From Rhizobium sp. PP-CC-3A-592 (GTDB lineage: Bacteria > Pseudomonadota > Alphaproteobacteria > Rhizobiales > Rhizobiaceae), in NCBI RefSeq assembly GCF_003217095.1, contig NZ_QJSR01000004.1:1-64000 (forward strand): a stretch of 64,000 nt of DNA, written 5' to 3'. A program made the translations under genes and the position numbers. The notes beneath the pieces were generated by a model. It saw only the letters and a list, made by a program, of their open reading frames with translations. It made no database searches and had not been told where the DNA came from. Below, one piece after another: positions 43,738 through 51,368 of the stretch (the stretch's first letter is position 1; each line of letters begins with the position of its first letter).

Positions 43738-44580
43738 ATGTTCGAACTCAGCGAAAACCGCATTCTCGTGGCGATAACGTTTCATTACCGCCAGAGCAGA
43801 TTACAGTATCTCTACCAGACCATGCGCGCCATCGCGCACTATCCGGTCCGAAGCGTAGATTTCCATATTTTCACGAACTCGGCAGACGGTGCGCATCATC
43901 ACGAGATCCATGGGATATTTTCGGAGATGTCCGAAACGTTTCACGGTGCAGACCGAAGCCTGAGCATCCATACGGTTCACGATCTTTCAAACCCGCAGCA
44001 CCTTACGTGGTCGCACAAACCGCTGGTCCGTGAGTTCGTCGGCAGTGCCTATACCCATTTCATTTATACCGAAGACGACCATGAAATCACCTACGGCAAC
44101 TTTCTGTATTTCCTAAAATATCGAGAGGAGTTGAAGCCGCACGGTCTTTATCCTGGCTTTCAGCGGATCGAGCTTAGCTATCAGGACTCGGCGATCTACT
44201 CGACAGACCAATTCGGCAGAAGCAAGATGGCACCGCGTGCCAAGATTGAGCACGAAGGCTTTGTGTTCATGACTATGGACAACCCGTATTACGGGTTCTT
44301 CATCCTCGATCAGGATCTAGCGCTCGAATACGTCAATAACCGCGCGTTTGACATCGAGACCAGTAAAGAGAGCTTCCCGTGGGAGGTTTCCGAGCGGTCA
44401 GCAATGGCTCTGACCTTCGAGAACGTGCCCGCCGGTTTTTGGGTACGCCCAGTAGTACCAGTCACGAAAGCCTACAGGATCGCCTCGATGGCCTGCGTCC
44501 GCCACCTGCCGAACAACTACACTAACAACCCTGATAGCCTCCTCGGCAAGATGCCGATGGCGCACGTCATTGCCGAGTAG
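43738..44580 (+). CDS. Glycosyltransferase-like accessory protein
   Basis: A 280-residue product, NRILVAITFHYRQSRLQYLY at the start and a metal-binding-like YTEDDHEITYGNF near 110, with FEGFV-like acceptor loops, resembling GT-A type glycosyltransferases (EDD as the DxD-like motif). It is AT-richer than phage core genes. A degenerate late-motif copy (CTGTGCTTCTG, about 43700-43710) sits 38 bp upstream. Likely a surface-modifying accessory (moron) gene, possibly altering the lysogen's receptor. Confidence 0.65.
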   Translation: MFELSENRILVAITFHYRQSRLQYLYQTMRAIAHYPVRSVDFHIFTNSADGAHHHEIHGIFSEMSETFHGADRSLSIHTVHDLSNPQHLTWSHKPLVREFVGSAYTHFIYTEDDHEITYGNFLYFLKYREELKPHGLYPGFQRIELSYQDSAIYSTDQFGRSKMAPRAKIEHEGFVFMTMDNPYYGFFILDQDLALEYVNNRAFDIETSKESFPWEVSERSAMALTFENVPAGFWVRPVVPVTKAYRIASMACVRHLPNNYTNNPDSLLGKMPMAHVIAE

Positions 44581-44588
44581 GAGACGCG

Positions 44589-44834
44589 ATGCAAGAAACT
44601 TGGAACATGCAGGATTTGCCGCCGCTCAATGAGAAGGTCGTCGTTCTGCGCCCGACCTCGCCCGAGCTAATAATCGACGCTACTCGTCGCGCGGCGACAA
44701 ACGCTGACGATGGTTGGCAGTGGGAGACGGATTGGTTTCTCGACGGCCGAGTGATTGATCGTGAAACTGTAAAGGGCTGGAAGCCTTGGTACCAGTTGCG
44801 CGACACGAGCTCAGTAGGTCTCGTACCTGCTTAG
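44589..44834 (+). CDS. Hypothetical late protein (81 aa)
   Basis: A Trp-rich protein (DDGWQWETDWFLDGRVIDRE; KGWKPWYQLRD) of a kind often seen next to phage fibre genes. No family is assigned. It is 8 bp after the glycosyltransferase-like gene. Confidence 0.6.
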   Translation: MQETWNMQDLPPLNEKVVVLRPTSPELIIDATRRAATNADDGWQWETDWFLDGRVIDRETVKGWKPWYQLRDTSSVGLVPA

Positions 44835-44866
44835 ATCAGGTTTATCTTTCAGAAGGATTTGCGCTG

Positions 44867-45892
44867 TTGTCTCTTAAGATTTCCATGGGGGCGCTTCGCA
44901 TTGCCTTCGCCTGCTCGTTCGCATTACTGTCCTCTGCTGCGTCTGCAGAGCAGCTTTTTAACGTCGAGCGAACACTCCGTCCGGGCTCTGATGGAGTCGA
45001 GCTAATCGCAGACCCAAAATTTGAAGCGGGCTTTTCTGCGACGCCAGCCTGCAACAGTCCAGAGGCTGCCGCCTGCGCTGAGAACACTCGCTACGATTTG
45101 AAATCTCCCGCATATCCGGACATGGAAGACGTCAAGCCTGTGTGGGAACTGAGGCAATGGGGAAGCCGAAGCAGCTTAACGGCTGATCCGCAGAAGTTTG
45201 GGGACGGGTATGGCTGGGCCAACCTAGAAAAGCGCCTCGTCCTGCACCCAAACGGATTGGTCGAGATGGCTGTTAACGGCGACAGCGAATTTCAAGGCAA
45301 GTATGGAGACACGACAAAGTCCGCACCGAGCCTTATTGCGGGACAAACAATCTCAGCTCCTGGTACCTACAGCCGCGACACCGGCTCGATTAAGGACATG
45401 GAGAAGCTTGTCTTCAATATGCAGTTCAAGCTTCCTTACGACGACGAAAACGTGAAGCAAGGGTATGATGCAAATCGGCACGCTATCTTGTTCCCTGTCA
45501 ACATCACCATCCAGAACCTGAATATCAAGAGCAAAGGCTATGGCCAGTATGTCTGGCTGCAAGTCGGGTTCTATGACGATCGCCAAGCTAAGCCCGTTAC
45601 AAAGGTAGACCAAGCTATGGTGGATACGGGCACAAAAATGCTTATCTACTTCGTTCCGGCCGACAGAATGACGAAGGGCGACGTCCATAGCGGAGAGTGG
45701 ATTAGATTTAACGGAGACATCCTCCCATCCGCCAAACGTTCAGTAGAGATGGGGTTTGAAAGAGGAATTCTGACCTCCGGCGATATCGCCGATTACAAGA
45801 TTGGCGGCTTTAATTTGGGCTACGAACTTACCGGACTGAATATCACGACGATGGAGTTCAAGAACTTGAGCCTCCGCATGTTCAAGAAGTAA
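44867..45892 (+). CDS. Secreted protein of unknown function (accessory)
   Basis: A 341-residue protein with a clear signal peptide (ALRIAFACSFALLSSAASA, cut before EQLF). The mature part is beta-rich (WELRQWGSRSSLTADPQKFG; DDENVKQGYDANRHAILFPV). A TTG start nine bases after AGAAGGA is chosen; an ATG six codons later is possible. Low GC and location among fibre accessory genes suggest an acquired surface or periplasmic factor; no enzyme family is recognised. Confidence 0.6.
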   Translation: MSLKISMGALRIAFACSFALLSSAASAEQLFNVERTLRPGSDGVELIADPKFEAGFSATPACNSPEAAACAENTRYDLKSPAYPDMEDVKPVWELRQWGSRSSLTADPQKFGDGYGWANLEKRLVLHPNGLVEMAVNGDSEFQGKYGDTTKSAPSLIAGQTISAPGTYSRDTGSIKDMEKLVFNMQFKLPYDDENVKQGYDANRHAILFPVNITIQNLNIKSKGYGQYVWLQVGFYDDRQAKPVTKVDQAMVDTGTKMLIYFVPADRMTKGDVHSGEWIRFNGDILPSAKRSVEMGFERGILTSGDIADYKIGGFNLGYELTGLNITTMEFKNLSLRMFKK

Positions 45893-45930
45893 CTGTCGCG
45901 CATCCAGCTAGTCAACGGTATGCGACGCCC

Positions 45931-46518
45931 CTATCCCTCCCACGTGATCCGCTCACGAACAACGCGCGCAGGCGTCCCAGCGATGATGCAATTCGCTGGA
46001 AACTCTTTTGAGACGTAAGACCCTTTGCCAACCACGCTGTCGTTGCCGACCTTCGCACCAGGCCATAACGTAGCGTCTGCAGAGATCCAGACATGATCAC
46101 CGACGATGATGTCGCCAGCGGGGTTCAACCGCTCACCTGTGTCAAGATCAAGGATCTTATGAACGTGACTGCTGCTGAATGAGGTGTTGCCTGCAATGAG
46201 GCAATCTCGGCCAAGCTGGATAGTGGCGCTCTCGTGCATGTGCAGATGGCTCGTTCCGTTGAAGGCGCAGCCGTCGCCGAGCGCGATCTTTCCGGGCGCG
46301 AATAGCCGGATATGCTGCCCGCTTAAAAGGCAGCGGGACCCAACCTCCACCGTACCTCCGCCATTGACCTCGATGTAGATGTCGGAGCACGAGAATGGCC
46401 GGCCGAATACCACACGATTTCCTTTGCCGTTGACGACGACATTGCCGGGGAAGTCGCGCAAAACATCTTCCGCGATAAGGATTTCGTTTTCGCCTGGGAA
46501 CTGCTCGATGATGTTCAT
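45931..46518 (-). CDS. Left-handed beta-helix acyltransferase (accessory)
   Basis: A 195-residue hexapeptide-repeat acyltransferase: repeated [LIV]-G-x4 turns, catalytic-His region SSHVHKILD, and the terminal IVGDHVWISADATLWPGAKV then PANCIIAGTPARVVRE. It probably acetylates a cell-surface polysaccharide, a common form of serotype conversion. It is transcribed against the late genes, so it can be expressed from its own promoter in the lysogen. Confidence 0.85.
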   Translation of the reverse strand: MNIIEQFPGENEILIAEDVLRDFPGNVVVNGKGNRVVFGRPFSCSDIYIEVNGGGTVEVGSRCLLSGQHIRLFAPGKIALGDGCAFNGTSHLHMHESATIQLGRDCLIAGNTSFSSSHVHKILDLDTGERLNPAGDIIVGDHVWISADATLWPGAKVGNDSVVGKGSYVSKEFPANCIIAGTPARVVRERITWEG

Positions 46519-46578
46519 TGCGTCGGTCTCCGGTTTCAGTCCGACCTACCACCCACCATTACGCAACTCAACAGCGTC

Positions 46579-46591
46579 CCTGTGCTTTGCG
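46579..46591 (+). promoter_or_regulatory. CCTGTGCTTTGC motif, copy 6 (before lysis genes)
   Basis: It lies in the gap between the divergent acyltransferase and the endolysin, 63 bp before the preferred endolysin start; a promoter must be here for the lysis genes. Confidence 0.62.
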
Positions 46592-46641
46592 CCATGACTT
46601 CGTGACGCCGATTATCCGGCCATCGAAACGAGGCGATGGCG

Positions 46642-47484
46642 ATGAACGAATTCGAGCGGTCACTGGCGAAGGTGCTGGTTCATGAGGGCGGGTATGTGCA
46701 TGACCCGCGCGACCCGGGCGGCGAGACGAACCAAGGCGTGACGAAGAAGGTCTATGACGACTATCGCCGCAACATTGGCGTCAAGACCCAGAGCATCAAG
46801 CTCATGACCAACGGCGAGCGCAACTCCATCTACCGCATGCGGTATTGGGCGCTCATCAAGGGGGACAGCCTTCCGGCCGGCGTCAGCTACGTGGTGTTCG
46901 ATGGGGCGGTGAACTCCGGCGTCAAGCAGTCTGTCATGTGGTTGCAGCGCGCGATCGGGATTACAGGCGATGCCGTTGATGGTGTCCTTGGTCCTGGCAC
47001 GCTCGCGGCGCTCCGCGGCATCAACGATCATGACGCGTTGATTGCGCGCATCCTCAATCGCCGCATGACCTTCCTCAAGAACCTGAAGATCTGGAAGACC
47101 TATCGCAAGGGTTGGACGAGCCGCGTCAACGACGTGCGCGCCATCGGTCAGGCGTGGGCATTCGGCTCGGTCGGCCCCGAGATCACATTCATCGACAAGG
47201 CGAACGTCAAGGCCCGGATCGAGGACGCCAAGAACGCGCCGACCAAGGGCATCGCAGACGCAGCGACTGGCAGCGGTGTTGGCTCCGGCGCGCTAGCCGC
47301 CACGCTGCAGCAGGTGCAGGACCAGCTCGCACCCTTCAGCGCCGGCAGTGCACTCATCGGCCATGTCGTCGCCGGGCTGGTGATCGCCACCGGCGTGCTG
47401 ACGATCGGCGGTGTCGCCTATCGCTGGTACGCCACCCGCAAGAAGGCCGAGCTGGCCGATGCGCTCGACAAGGTGCCGGTGTGA
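46642..47484 (+). CDS. GH108 endolysin with C-terminal membrane anchor
   Basis: A 280-residue lysozyme. The GH108 signature VLVHEGGYVHDPRDPGGETN carries catalytic Glu16. A peptidoglycan-binding-like segment (DAVDGVLGPGTLAALRG) follows at about 110-130. The C-terminus holds a membrane helix (LIGHVVAGLVIATGVLTIGG), so it is probably held at the membrane until lysis. GAGG eight bases before this ATG favours it over an ATG two codons earlier. It overlaps the i-spanin gene (GTGA). Confidence 0.87.
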   Translation: MNEFERSLAKVLVHEGGYVHDPRDPGGETNQGVTKKVYDDYRRNIGVKTQSIKLMTNGERNSIYRMRYWALIKGDSLPAGVSYVVFDGAVNSGVKQSVMWLQRAIGITGDAVDGVLGPGTLAALRGINDHDALIARILNRRMTFLKNLKIWKTYRKGWTSRVNDVRAIGQAWAFGSVGPEITFIDKANVKARIEDAKNAPTKGIADAATGSGVGSGALAATLQQVQDQLAPFSAGSALIGHVVAGLVIATGVLTIGGVAYRWYATRKKAELADALDKVPV

Positions 47485-47789
47485 TCGGCCTGCTCGGCGG
47501 CATCAAGATCGGAATCGGCGTGTTGATCGGCGGCGCTGTCATCTCCGGCCCCTGCTACCTCTGGGGCAAGGCTGCGGGCCGCCAAGAGTCCACAGTTGTC
47601 GCCCTCGAAAACTCCGTCGTCATCCTGCGCAAGAGGAACGAAATCGATGCTGAAATCTCTCGCTCTGATGCTTCTGAGCTGTGCCGCTCTCTCTTCGTGC
47701 CAGACACAGAAGAGCACCGCGAATGCGTGCGACGGGTGGCAGAAGCTGACACCGACGCTGGAAACGGCGGTGAAGATCGTGGTGGATGA
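47481..47789 (+). CDS. Rz-like inner-membrane spanin
   Basis: A 102-residue protein with an N-terminal anchor (IGLLGGIKIGIGVLIGGAVI) and a periplasmic helical region (ALENSVVILRKRNEIDAEIS). It contains the o-spanin gene in another frame. Rz and Rz1 join the inner and outer membranes to break the outer membrane. The GTG start overlaps the endolysin stop by 4 bp. Confidence 0.75.
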   Translation: MIGLLGGIKIGIGVLIGGAVISGPCYLWGKAAGRQESTVVALENSVVILRKRNEIDAEISRSDASELCRSLFVPDTEEHRECVRRVAEADTDAGNGGEDRGG

Positions 47790-47856
47790 TAGGCCGTTCG
47801 CCAATCAGGTCGCGGCGCACAACGCGCTCGGCATCCGTCAAAAATGCTCGAAGTGA
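47647..47856 (+). CDS. Rz1-like outer-membrane lipoprotein spanin
   Basis: A 69-residue lipoprotein: MLKSLALMLLSCAALSSC with lipobox ending at Cys18, then a polar tail with CDGWQKLTPTLETA. Most of it lies inside the Rz-like gene in another frame, as is usual for Rz/Rz1. Confidence 0.78.
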   Translation: MLKSLALMLLSCAALSSCQTQKSTANACDGWQKLTPTLETAVKIVVDDRPFANQVAAHNALGIRQKCSK

Positions 47857-47924
47857 CGGCCGGCCGGATGCACTACTTGGGTTGAACGAACAACCCCTGG
47901 TGAACGTTAAGGGTTGAGACTTCA

Positions 47925-48335
47925 ATGAGCGATGCGGGAAACACGTCCATGACTTGGGACTGGGTCAAAGGGAATATCCCCACCATCATCGCGATCGGCG
48001 GCCTGTTCTGGTATACGGCCCAGGACAATGCCAAGATCAAGGCTCAGCTCGACGAGGGCGAGCGGTACCGCGTGACCCGCAGCACCCAGACCGACAAGAA
48101 CTTTGCCGACGTCGACTCCGCCCTGAAGAACATGAGCGATCTGCCCTATCGCATGGGCGCGCAAGAGGGGAAGACCCAGGCGCTGAACGATCGGGTCGAC
48201 CGTCTGGCCGACGCTATCCTTGGTTCACAGGAGGCGATCAGGAAGGATATTGCGGGGCTCTCCACGAAGGTCGAGGTGCTGGGCTCGAAGATAGACACTT
48301 TCTCCGAGAAGCCGCAACCTAGGGAGGCCCACTAA
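47925..48335 (+). CDS. Holin-like or coiled-coil membrane protein (136 aa)
   Basis: A single membrane helix (NIPTIIAIGGLFWYTAQDNA) near residues 17-36 and a long C-terminal coiled coil (LNDRVDRLADAILGSQEAIR). Phage holins of type III and accessory lysis proteins look alike; the end of the lysis operon supports this. Confidence 0.6.
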   Translation: MSDAGNTSMTWDWVKGNIPTIIAIGGLFWYTAQDNAKIKAQLDEGERYRVTRSTQTDKNFADVDSALKNMSDLPYRMGAQEGKTQALNDRVDRLADAILGSQEAIRKDIAGLSTKVEVLGSKIDTFSEKPQPREAH

Positions 48336-48343
48336 AGTGGGCC
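48326..48343. terminator. Hairpin between convergent genes
   Basis: A perfect 8-bp inverted repeat GGCCCACT/AGTGGGCC sits across the stop of the holin-like gene. There is no T tract, so it may be a weak bidirectional terminator or RNA stabiliser. Confidence 0.3.
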
Positions 48344-48385
48344 GTCAGCCTTGCATCTGATTTGTAGCTTACTGGTCAATCTGGT

Positions 48386-49708
48386 CTAAACGTTCTCAAG
48401 TACGGCCACTCGCAAATCCTTACGGACGTCGAGCATCGATCCGACCTTCAGCCAATTGAGTTCTCCGCCCATGCTAGACGTGTGGTCTCGGGATAGAACT
48501 CGGACCTCAATGCTATCTGGCAACCTACCGGCTGGCGACGGGATGTTGAATTGAAACCCGCAGTGTGGGCCAACCGCCGCCGGGCGCGCTGCAGCAACAT
48601 CTTGTCGCGGCAAGTTCGGTAAAGTCTGCGCTCGCAGATGTCCGTCGATCCAGAGCTGGATCTTGTCAGCGTAGGTATCGCCAGGGCCAAGCGCCCACCC
48701 CTCCACTAGGAGAAATTGGCCTGAAGACACGCCAATTCGATCAATGTAGCCGTGAGCGCCTGTTTGCACACCCGACAGACTGCCCTCGGCAACGAAGGCG
48801 CTCATTGCTGCAGCTGGCGTAATCGTAGCGACAGGCGATATCAACGGGAACGACGAGGCGTTCTGGCCGGTGAACCGCTCCGACTTCCACTTCGAGTTAG
48901 TCAGAATGAACAACAGCTTGTCGACGCCGGCCTGATCCGCCATCCGCTGCGCGTGAAGGATTTCTTCGTCGCTGTCGTTGAAATCGAAGAGGATGTATTT
49001 CCATTCGATCCGCAAATCGCGATGCCCATACGTCTTTGCGTCGGCGGCGAACTTCATCGCCACGTCGAAATTTCCGCCCTTTCGGTACCGTTCGTATGAT
49101 TCCGGCTTTGTGCCATCACAGGACATGACGATGTAGTCGAACCGACCGTCGCCAACGGATGTGCGGAAATCTACGTTCCCCGTGGTGGTCGCCATCTGGA
49201 TCGTGGTGGGGAAGCTATCGTACGCAATGTCGACAAGCTCGCGAAACCGGGGGTGCAGAAGTGGTTCGCCCCAGCCGATGTAGTGGACCTGATTCATGCG
49301 GTACTTCTCCAGCGCCGCAGCCTTGATGAACCGCCGGAATACCTCGACGTCTAGACCGTCTTCCGCTCGCCCCTTGCCAATGATGCTCTTGCGGATGCAG
49401 CAGGCGCAGGACAATTCGCACGCCAACGTCGGTTCAACGAGAAGATCAAAGCTATGCGACAGGATGTCGTTCGGAGCAGCGCCAAGGGCGAGCAAATCGC
49501 AGCCCTCGCAAACCGTCGGCCAAGGCGTCCGGCCCTGCTGAAACGACGATCGAACATGCGAATAGATCGGGCCTTCGAGGATGTCACGAAGCTTCCACTT
49601 ACCGCCGGCGCGCACAAGGCCGAGGTCGATGCCGTAGCCAGCGCTATCGTCGCAAGCCAAATGACCATCTGCTTTCAAAGTGATCTGGCGTAGTATTCGG
49701 CAGTCCAT
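48386..49708 (-). CDS. Radical SAM enzyme with C-terminal beta-sandwich
   Basis: A 440-residue enzyme. Cysteines at 97, 101 and 104 (CELSCACC) give the CxxxCxxC [4Fe-4S]-SAM motif. WGEPLLHP follows. N-terminal Cys19, Cys67 and Cys70 may form an auxiliary cluster. The C-terminal ~120 residues (about 315-425, GYIDRIGVSSGQFLLVEGWA; WIDGHLRAQTLPNLPRQDVA) match a beta-sandwich module found beside glycosyltransferase and surface-polysaccharide enzymes. Located between lysis genes and attR on the opposite strand, it is an accessory gene likely to modify a surface glycan or peptide. Substrate unknown. Confidence 0.75.
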   Translation of the reverse strand: MDCRILRQITLKADGHLACDDSAGYGIDLGLVRAGGKWKLRDILEGPIYSHVRSSFQQGRTPWPTVCEGCDLLALGAAPNDILSHSFDLLVEPTLACELSCACCIRKSIIGKGRAEDGLDVEVFRRFIKAAALEKYRMNQVHYIGWGEPLLHPRFRELVDIAYDSFPTTIQMATTTGNVDFRTSVGDGRFDYIVMSCDGTKPESYERYRKGGNFDVAMKFAADAKTYGHRDLRIEWKYILFDFNDSDEEILHAQRMADQAGVDKLLFILTNSKWKSERFTGQNASSFPLISPVATITPAAAMSAFVAEGSLSGVQTGAHGYIDRIGVSSGQFLLVEGWALGPGDTYADKIQLWIDGHLRAQTLPNLPRQDVAAARPAAVGPHCGFQFNIPSPAGRLPDSIEVRVLSRDHTSSMGGELNWLKVGSMLDVRKDLRVAVLENV

Positions 49709-49806
49709 TCATAACCTCATATTCTAACTGCCATATCATCGCATAGATTTTCAGTTGTGCAAAATTTGACAAGCCACAACCGCACAGCCTTAAGCTCAAA
49801 TAAGAA

Positions 49807-49840
49807 CGCGTTCCCAGAGCTATCCGGGAACGCGCTTTTT
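49807..49840 (+). terminator. Hairpin with T-run, also inverted integrase arm-like sites
   Basis: CGCGTTCCC (49807-49815) and GGGAACGCG (49826-49834) form a perfect 9-bp stem followed by CTTTTT, a good Rho-independent terminator. The same nonamers match the repeats just inside attL, so the stem halves may also be integrase arm sites in attR. Confidence 0.55.
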
Positions 49841-49878
49841 CAGGGGAACACTTGCATATAATCCCAGAACTTAGGCAG

Positions 49879-49926
49879 AGATTCCTAATCTGTAGGCCAC
49901 TGGTTCGAGTCCAGTCGGGATCACCA
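49879..49926 (+). repeat. attR core: 48-bp direct repeat of tRNA-Arg 3' end
   Basis: Identical to the attL core. It contains only the anticodon stem through CCA, so it cannot encode a functional tRNA. It marks the right junction of the prophage. Confidence 0.96.
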
Positions 49927-49960
49927 TTCGAGAAAGCAACGACCGCTGCTGATAACCTGT

Positions 49961-51298
49961 TCACAGATCCATTTCATTCAGGATTTCTCTTAGACGAGAA
50001 ATATCGACCTGAAACTCTTTCCGGCCTTCCTCGACCAACGAGCCCATGAGAAACCCGTAAACTAAGTTGTTGATGGCAGCTAAACGCTTCATGCACCAAT
50101 TGATGTGGGCCGGATTCTGAAATTCCAGCACTTTCGCATCAGGCTGGCAGAAAACGATATTCGTCATCCCCGCACCGTGCGGAGAGATAACCATGCGAGC
50201 GCCGTGCAAGAGAGCTGCTTGTTCCCGCAAGCTTCGACCCTGTAACGAGACGATCTGAAAGCCGCGTTCGGAAACCAAGGCCTCCACTTCGTGCTCGTTC
50301 ACGAGCTTGCGTTCGGAGGCATCAGACCGAGAAATGTAGATGCGCTCTGAAGCTGAGCCCGCAGGACTCACAAGTGCACTCTTCAGATCTCGGAACGTTT
50401 CCATGAACACCGGATGCGGATCAAGGCCCGCCGTACCGAACTGCTGCGCGACGGTCAGTTCTCCCACATGAAGACTGACATTGTCTCTAAGGTAGACGGC
50501 CTTCAGATCGTATTTCTGTAGGAGGATTTCCAACCCGGTGCGTTGGAACTCTGTATTTGGCTGGGACGTAACGATCGTATCAATCCCGAGAAGGAAATCG
50601 GGATTGATTTTGGCGATAAGAAACAGAAGCCAATGGTAGTAATTATCGTAAACCCCGCCGCAAGCGTAGAATGCTCGATCAATCGAGACAACGTCGCCGG
50701 CACTGGCGTGCAAGTATCCCTCGCTTCGATCTTCAATAAGGTTATGCGTCAAGAAGAATGGATGCTGAAACGCTGTACTCTCTACGAAACGGCTACCAAC
50801 CCGGACAGCGCCAAATCGGGAAATGACTCGTGCGTCGTTCAACTGCATACGTTGAACAGCAGGTGCGGGATATGAACTCCCATCGAGAGACATATCGCCG
50901 AATACATGTGGCGGGTAGTGAACAACGGTCGAAGGTTTCAAAACCTCGCGGTGCGATGCAATTTCTTCAATGGAGACGGGCAGCAGATGCTGCACGCCTG
51001 AAGCCTCTTCTAACTGCGCTTTTGCACCATGCAGGTTTGGATCGAGGAACTCTCCTTCAAGAACCAGACGACCCAGTCGACGCACCGCTTGCGGAAAGCA
51101 AATGGACCTTTGTCCTGTTGGCCCAAGAAAATAGAGGACACCGCCCTCCTCAAGCCAAGACGTCTCGTTCGCTCCGTTATAACCGAGGATTTTTCCGGAA
51201 TAATCGAGAAGCAATAATTTTTGATAGTGATCGAATTGATGATTAAACGACCATATCTTTTTTGGAAGACTATCAATAGCTTTCTGAGGAAGAGACAA
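49961..51298 (-). CDS. GT61-family glycosyltransferase
   Basis: A 445-residue protein of glycosyltransferase family 61 (DUF563). Motifs: FYACGGVYDNYYHWLLFLIA, RIYISRSDASERKLVNE and VISPHGAGMTNIVFCQPDA. It probably transfers a sugar to a surface glycan. The DNA is markedly AT-richer than the surrounding chromosome, indicating acquisition. First gene on the chromosome side of attR. Confidence 0.85.
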   Translation of the reverse strand: MSLPQKAIDSLPKKIWSFNHQFDHYQKLLLLDYSGKILGYNGANETSWLEEGGVLYFLGPTGQRSICFPQAVRRLGRLVLEGEFLDPNLHGAKAQLEEASGVQHLLPVSIEEIASHREVLKPSTVVHYPPHVFGDMSLDGSSYPAPAVQRMQLNDARVISRFGAVRVGSRFVESTAFQHPFFLTHNLIEDRSEGYLHASAGDVVSIDRAFYACGGVYDNYYHWLLFLIAKINPDFLLGIDTIVTSQPNTEFQRTGLEILLQKYDLKAVYLRDNVSLHVGELTVAQQFGTAGLDPHPVFMETFRDLKSALVSPAGSASERIYISRSDASERKLVNEHEVEALVSERGFQIVSLQGRSLREQAALLHGARMVISPHGAGMTNIVFCQPDAKVLEFQNPAHINWCMKRLAAINNLVYGFLMGSLVEEGRKEFQVDISRLREILNEMDL

Positions 51299-51368
51299 AC
51301 CTATGCACCATGATAAAAGACGTTAAGTTTAGAATTGAGACTTCCGATTTAGTGCATGCTCTAGCCAT

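Larger units (their letters stand above)
7055..49926. mobile_element. Temperate podovirus-type prophage integrated at tRNA-Arg(CCT)
   Basis: The element is bounded by a 48-bp duplication of the tRNA 3' half and is about 42.8 kb. It encodes integrase, CI/Cro switch, recombination and replication genes, large and small terminase, portal, scaffold, capsid, cement, short-tail and internal ejection proteins, tail fibres, and endolysin with spanins. No long tail tube, tape measure or baseplate genes are present, so the virion should be a podovirus. The Bbp16-type cement protein and DdrB-like ejection protein recall Bordetella BPP-1-like phages. All key modules are intact as read, so it may be inducible. 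Confidence 0.95.

Noticed and set aside
49855-49926. Second tRNA gene at attR
   Set aside because: Only the 3' 48 bases are present; there is no 5' acceptor strand or D arm, so it is an attachment-site remnant.
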